From: Aliivibrio sp. 1S175 | Lineage (GTDB): Bacteria; Pseudomonadota; Gammaproteobacteria; Enterobacterales; Vibrionaceae | Reading direction: 5' to 3' | Assembly: GCF_001690985.1 (NCBI RefSeq) | Contig: NZ_MAJS01000003.1 | Coordinates: forward strand, 1-64,000 | Length of the DNA: 64,000 nt | Shown here: piece after piece, positions 60,046-64,000 of the stretch | Layout of the letters: each line of letters opens with the position of its first letter | Position numbering within the stretch: position 1 is the stretch's first letter | Position numbers and translations under genes: made by a program | Notes under the pieces: generated by a model | What the model was told of the DNA's origin: nothing | Databases searched by the model: none | The model's input: only the letters and a program-made list of their open reading frames with translations

Positions 60046-61638
60046 ATGAATAACCCACGTCCGATCCGTCGCGCGCTAATTAGCGTATCTGATAAAACTG
60101 GTATTGTAGAATTTGCTCAAGCACTGACTGAACGTGGTGTTGATATTTTATCTACTGGCGGCACAGCTCGTCTGCTGGCAGAAAAAAATATCCCTGTAAC
60201 AGAAGTATCTGATTACACAGGCTTCCCTGAAATGATGGATGGCCGCGTTAAAACTCTTCATCCTAAGGTACATGGTGGTGTTCTTGGTCGTCGCGGTCAA
60301 GATGATGACATCATGGAACAGCATGGTATCAACCCAATCGATATTGTTGTTGTTAACCTTTATCCATTCGCTGAAACCGTAGCAAAAGAAGGCTGTACGC
60401 TAGCTGATGCTGTTGAGAACATCGATATCGGTGGTCCAACAATGGTTCGCTCTGCGGCTAAAAATCATAAAGACGTCGCTATTGTCGTTAATGCTCACGA
60501 TTACGATCGCGTAATTTCTGAAATGGACGCTAACGACAAATCACTGACTCAAGCAACGCGTTTTGACCTTGCGATTGCAGCATTTGAGCACACCGCTTCT
60601 TACGATGGCATGATAGCTAATTACTTCGGTACTATGGTTCCTAGCTATGGTGAGAATAAAGAAGGCGATAACGAATCTAAATTCCCTCGTACCTTCAACC
60701 AACAGTTCGAGAAAAAACAAGACATGCGCTACGGTGAGAACAGCCACCAAGCCGCTGCATTCTATGTTGAAGCTAATCCTGAAGAAGCGTCAGTATCAAC
60801 GGCTCGTCAGATCCAAGGTAAAGCGCTTTCTTACAACAACATTGCAGATACAGATGCCGCTCTAGAGTGTGTGAAAGAATTCGACGAACCTGCCTGTGTT
60901 ATCGTTAAGCACGCAAACCCTTGTGGTGTTGCATTAGGTAAAGATGTTCTTGAAGCTTATGATCGCGCTTTCAAAACAGATCCAACCTCTGCATTTGGCG
61001 GTATCATCGCATTCAACCGCGAACTAGATGCAGCCACAGCAACGGCAATTACTGAACGTCAATTCGTTGAAGTTATCATTGCTCCTTCTGTTTCTGCTGA
61101 AGCAATTGAAATCATCGCGGCTAAGAAAAACCTTCGCCTACTTGAATGTGGTGAGTGGACAAGTAAAACAACGGGCTTTGACATTAAGCGTGTTAACGGC
61201 GGCCTGCTAGTTCAAGACCGTGACCAAGGCATGGTATCTGAAGATGATCTTAAAGTGGTTTCTAAGCGCCAACCAACCACTGAAGAATTAAAAGATGCGT
61301 TGTTCTGTTGGAAAGTAGCAAAATACGTTAAATCTAACGCCATTGTTTACTCTAAAGGTGACATGACTATCGGTGTCGGCGCTGGCCAAATGAGCCGCGT
61401 TTACTCTGCAAAAATTGCAGGCATTAAAGCCGCTGACGAAGGTCTTGTAGTTGAAGGCTGTGCAATGGCATCGGATGCGTTCTTCCCATTCCGTGATGGT
61501 ATTGATGCTGCAGCTGAAGCAGGCATTAAATGCGTTATCCAACCGGGTGGCTCTATGCGTGATGACGAAGTTATTGCAGCCGCTGACGAACATGGTATGG
61601 CGATGATCTTTACCGGTATGCGTCACTTCCGCCACTAG
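60046..61638 (+). CDS. purH: bifunctional AICAR formyltransferase / IMP cyclohydrolase
   Basis: This enzyme carries out the last two steps of IMP synthesis. The 530-aa protein has an N-terminal MGS-like cyclohydrolase domain (~1-150; [35 protein letters not shown]) and a C-terminal formyltransferase domain with KHANPCGVA and the Lys/His catalytic pair. AAAGGA precedes the ATG. purD follows after 177 bp containing a small repeat. Confidence 0.97.
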   Translation: MNNPRPIRRALISVSDKTGIVEFAQALTERGVDILSTGGTARLLAEKNIPVTEVSDYTGFPEMMDGRVKTLHPKVHGGVLGRRGQDDDIMEQHGINPIDIVVVNLYPFAETVAKEGCTLADAVENIDIGGPTMVRSAAKNHKDVAIVVNAHDYDRVISEMDANDKSLTQATRFDLAIAAFEHTASYDGMIANYFGTMVPSYGENKEGDNESKFPRTFNQQFEKKQDMRYGENSHQAAAFYVEANPEEASVSTARQIQGKALSYNNIADTDAALECVKEFDEPACVIVKHANPCGVALGKDVLEAYDRAFKTDPTSAFGGIIAFNRELDAATATAITERQFVEVIIAPSVSAEAIEIIAAKKNLRLLECGEWTSKTTGFDIKRVNGGLLVQDRDQGMVSEDDLKVVSKRQPTTEELKDALFCWKVAKYVKSNAIVYSKGDMTIGVGAGQMSRVYSAKIAGIKAADEGLVVEGCAMASDAFFPFRDGIDAAAEAGIKCVIQPGGSMRDDEVIAAADEHGMAMIFTGMRHFRH

Positions 61639-61653
61639 GAAAGGCAGTAACGA

Positions 61654-61689
61654 GAGCGCTTCGCTTCTAGAAACTAGAACGCTACGCTC
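61654..61689. repeat. imperfect inverted repeat in the purH-purD spacer
   Basis: GAGCGCTTCGCTTCTAG, AAA, then CTAGAACGCTACGCTC: a 36-bp imperfect palindrome with GAGCG/CGCTC ends and CTAG at the centre. Its base makeup differs from the AT-rich spacer around it. It looks like a short dispersed intergenic element, though only one copy is in the window. Confidence 0.5.
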
Positions 61690-61815
61690 CTATAAGTGCA
61701 AATGAGTGCACTCTGTGAGCTTAATATTGCTCTTATAGTTTTTCGCACACTGAACTTTGTATTCACCGATTTATATAATTTATCCCCATTACAAGATGGT
61801 ATTAAGGATTAAAAC

Positions 61816-63108
61816 ATGAATGTATTAATTATCGGCGCAGGCGGTAGAGAGCATGCTTTAGGCTGGAAAGCGGCACAAAACCCAAACGTTGAAACGGTAT
61901 TTATCGCTCCAGGTAATGCAGGTACAGCGCTTGAACCAAAATTAGAAAACGTAGCGATTGATGTTGAAGACATCGCTAACCTTGTTGCATTTGCTAAAGA
62001 AAAAGCCATTGAACTGACTATCGTTGGCCCTGAAGGTCCATTGGTAATTGGTGTGGTTGATGCGTTCCGTGAAGCAGGATTACCGATCTTTGGCCCAACC
62101 AAAGCGGCAGCGCAACTAGAAGGTTCTAAAGCGTTTACTAAAGACTTTTTAGCACGTCATGATATTCCGACAGGCTACTACTCTAATTTCACAGAGATAG
62201 AGCCTGCGTTAGCGTATGTACGTGAGCAAGGTGCACCTATCGTTGTTAAAGCCGATGGTCTTGCTGCGGGTAAAGGCGTTATCGTTGCGATGACTCTGGA
62301 AGAAGCTGAAGATGCTATCAAAGACATGCTTTCTGGCAATGTTTTTGGTGAAGCCGGTAGTCGTGTCGTTATTGAAGAATTTTTAGAAGGTGAAGAAGCA
62401 AGCTTCATCGTGATGGTTGATGGCGCTAGCGTTCTACCAATGGCGACTAGCCAAGATCATAAACGTGTAGGCGATAAAGACACTGGTCCTAATACGGGCG
62501 GCATGGGGGCATATTCTCCAGCGCCTGTTGTTACTCCTGAAATCCATAATCGTATTCTAGAAGAAGTTATCTATCCTACGGTTCGTGGAATGGATGCTGA
62601 AGGCGCGCCTTACACTGGCTTCCTATATGCAGGTTTGATGATTGATGCTGATGGTACGCCAAAAGTAATCGAATATAACTGCCGCTTTGGTGATCCAGAA
62701 ACGCAACCTATTATGATGCGCATGGAATCTGATCTTGTTGAACTATGCCTAATGGCGATCGATGAGAAACTGGATGAAGCAGAATCTAAGTGGGATCCAC
62801 GCGCTTCAATCGGTGTCGTTCTTGCTGCTGGTGGTTATCCTGCCGATTATGCAAAAGGAGATATCATCTCTCTTCCAACGACTGAAGTTGAAGGCCAGAA
62901 AATATTTCATGCTGGCACAAAAAACAACGACGTTGGTGATGTAGTTACAAACGGTGGACGTGTATTATGTGCAACTGCATTAGGTAATACCGTCTTAGAA
63001 GCTCAGGAACGTGCGTATGAGCTTACAAAGCAAGTTAGTTGGAATGGAATGTTCCACCGCAATGACATTGGTTACCGTGCCATTGCTCGCGAATTAGAAA
63101 GTAAATAA
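61816..63108 (+). CDS. purD: phosphoribosylamine--glycine ligase
   Basis: This ATP-grasp enzyme makes GAR, the second step of purine synthesis. The 430-aa protein has GAGGREHALGW at the N-terminus, ATP-grasp residues in VVKADGLAAGKGV and the signature RFGDPETQP. AAGGA is 7 bases before the ATG. It follows purH as in E. coli purHD. Confidence 0.98.
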   Translation: MNVLIIGAGGREHALGWKAAQNPNVETVFIAPGNAGTALEPKLENVAIDVEDIANLVAFAKEKAIELTIVGPEGPLVIGVVDAFREAGLPIFGPTKAAAQLEGSKAFTKDFLARHDIPTGYYSNFTEIEPALAYVREQGAPIVVKADGLAAGKGVIVAMTLEEAEDAIKDMLSGNVFGEAGSRVVIEEFLEGEEASFIVMVDGASVLPMATSQDHKRVGDKDTGPNTGGMGAYSPAPVVTPEIHNRILEEVIYPTVRGMDAEGAPYTGFLYAGLMIDADGTPKVIEYNCRFGDPETQPIMMRMESDLVELCLMAIDEKLDEAESKWDPRASIGVVLAAGGYPADYAKGDIISLPTTEVEGQKIFHAGTKNNDVGDVVTNGGRVLCATALGNTVLEAQERAYELTKQVSWNGMFHRNDIGYRAIARELESK

Positions 63109-63128
63109 GCATTACTTTCTACAAATAG

Positions 63129-63158
63129 CAAAAAGGCGCTGATGATAGCGCCTTTTTT
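63129..63158. terminator. bidirectional terminator after purD
   Basis: The arms AAAAAGGCGCT and AGCGCCTTTTTT pair around GATGAT, with T6 on the plus strand and T5 on the minus strand. Confidence 0.9.
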
Positions 63159-63183
63159 ATTATCCCATCGTCTACAACGGCTA

Positions 63184-63888
63184 TTAATCTTCAATAAGAT
63201 TTGGACGCTCTACACACTTATAGCTGTCATCTGTTAGTAGTAATAACTCCGACATCTTCAATACTTTTTTATCTCGATCCTGCTCTTCACCTAAAAATGA
63301 AATAAAGCTGTCTAAACCAGATAATCTAGCCACCACAAAATTAGGTAAAATTTGATTAAACTTTAATTGGTCGTATTGCTTACCATCACAAGAGTTAAAT
63401 ATTTCGCCATCCCACTCACCTTGATACAAAGAGATGTTCTCTTTATCCAAACTTTCTACTTTTGCAATCAGATATTTAGATTGGTCTTGAAATTGTGTCA
63501 GTTGATCTGGCATCAATGGGAAGATACGACCATCCTTGCGATAACGCTGATACACCGCTTCACCATTACCGTTATAACGTACGTGCATCATGTAAGGAAT
63601 GTGCTCATTAGAGCTATTTAACATTTCCCCTTCACGAATCGCTTCAACTAATATATTTTTTTCCCAACGGTAGGTGGTTTTATACCAACCATAATCACTC
63701 ATCGTAACGTAATCAGAGGCATTGAGAGATTGTTGTAGTCTACGGGTGTACCAATAATAACTGGTTGCATCACCTTGGATTTGACCACCGGTTAATGTGA
63801 CAGATTTAATGCGGTCTTCACCTGATGGATTTGATGAACAGCCAAAAAGAAAAACGGAAAGAAGTAAGGTAGATAGGATGCGCTTCAT
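63184..63888 (-). CDS. DUF1481-type (YjaH-like) lipoprotein
   Basis: This is a 234-aa putative lipoprotein: the signal sequence MKRILSTLLLSVFLFGC ends in a lipobox with Cys17, then SSNPSGE. The residue after Cys is Ser, so the outer membrane is likely. The rest is a soluble domain with no catalytic motif that I recognise. The hupA-yjaH-purD arrangement matches E. coli. Its ATG directly follows the T-tract of the hupA terminator, and no SD is visible, which is odd. Confidence 0.82.
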   Translation of the reverse strand: MKRILSTLLLSVFLFGCSSNPSGEDRIKSVTLTGGQIQGDATSYYWYTRRLQQSLNASDYVTMSDYGWYKTTYRWEKNILVEAIREGEMLNSSNEHIPYMMHVRYNGNGEAVYQRYRKDGRIFPLMPDQLTQFQDQSKYLIAKVESLDKENISLYQGEWDGEIFNSCDGKQYDQLKFNQILPNFVVARLSGLDSFISFLGEEQDRDKKVLKMSELLLLTDDSYKCVERPNLIED

Positions 63889-63918
63889 AAAAATGCCGAG
63901 TTAAGGGTTAACTCGGCA
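63889..63918 (-). terminator. hupA terminator abutting the next start codon
   Basis: TGCCGAGTTAA (63894-63904) and TTAACTCGGCA (63908-63918) form a perfect 11-bp stem around GGG. On the minus strand it is followed by T5 and then at once by the ATG of the DUF1481 gene. Confidence 0.88.
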
Positions 63919-63927
63919 AAGTATAGC

Positions 63928-64000
63928 TTAGTTCACTGATTCTTTCAGTGCTTTACCTGCAACAAATGCTGGAACATTAGCCGCTTTGATTTGAATCTCT
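63928..64000 (-). CDS. hupA: DNA-binding protein HU-alpha (3' end only)
   Basis: Only the last 23-24 codons are in the window. The minus strand translates to EIQIKAANVPAFVAGKALKE and then SVN-stop, the C-terminal end of HU-alpha. The 5' part lies beyond position 64000. The next gene on this strand is the DUF1481 lipoprotein, as in E. coli. Confidence 0.93.
   Translation of the reverse strand, partial: EIQIKAANVPAFVAGKALKESVN

Overview
The window looks like a piece of a Vibrionaceae main chromosome, most likely Aliivibrio (A. fischeri or a close relative). This is inferred from AT-rich DNA, near-E. coli-like protein sequences, the CrbS/CrbR acetate-switch genes and a Vibrio-type arsenate operon. 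I see no prophage, insertion sequence, CRISPR array or plasmid gene. It is ordinary, well-packed core chromosome with a few accessory operons.

Layout. 1-470: two tandem initiator tRNA genes and one tRNA-Gly(GCC), all on the minus strand. 0.6-5.2 kb: orn (-), rsgA and psd (+), an EamA transporter (+), epmA (-). 5.6-9.0 kb: the fumarate reductase operon frdABCD (+). 9.1-10.7 kb: efp (-) divergent from epmB (+), so the substrate (EF-P) and two of its modification enzymes lie on either side of frd. 10.8-16.5 kb: pfkA, fieF and cpxP (-), cpxRA and trmL (+). 16.6-21.7 kb: yibN-secB-gpsA-cysE (-), envC (+), fxsA (-). 22.1-28.5 kb: aspA and dcuA (aspartate to fumarate, C4-dicarboxylate exchange, which feed fumarate reductase), uspA (-), dsbD and nagB (+).

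29.2-32.9 kb: mannitol operon mtlADR with a long leader. 33-36.1 kb (-): an arsR / GAPDH / tyrosine-phosphatase-like / arsJ operon for arsenate resistance through 1-arseno-3-phosphoglycerate, with a clear palindromic operator. 36.4-40.1 kb: a GAF-GGDEF diguanylate cyclase (+), glmS and a DeoR-family regulator (-). 40.4-53.6 kb is an acetate-use region: response regulator CrbR, a MarC-family protein, a two-subunit Na+/acetate-type symporter, the hybrid sensor CrbS fused to a transporter domain, an HcaT-like MFS protein, a cNMP/CBS/DUF294 protein paired with a DEDDh exonuclease, and acs. Three transcription units here (symporter, DUF294, acs) carry the same upstream element, GACTAAAGT(C/T), which I propose as the CrbR-linked control site.

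54-64 kb: aroQ-accB-accC, prmA, dusB-fis, a small coiled-coil protein (-), zntR (-), purH and purD (+), a DUF1481-type lipoprotein (-), and the 3' end of hupA (-) cut by the window edge.

Regulatory structure worth notice: a perfect CpxR box upstream of cpxR/cpxP, CRP-like sites at aspA and mtlA, a PurR-like box upstream of purH, an epmA terminator embedded inside the convergent transporter gene, and a hupA terminator whose T-tract touches the start codon of the next gene.
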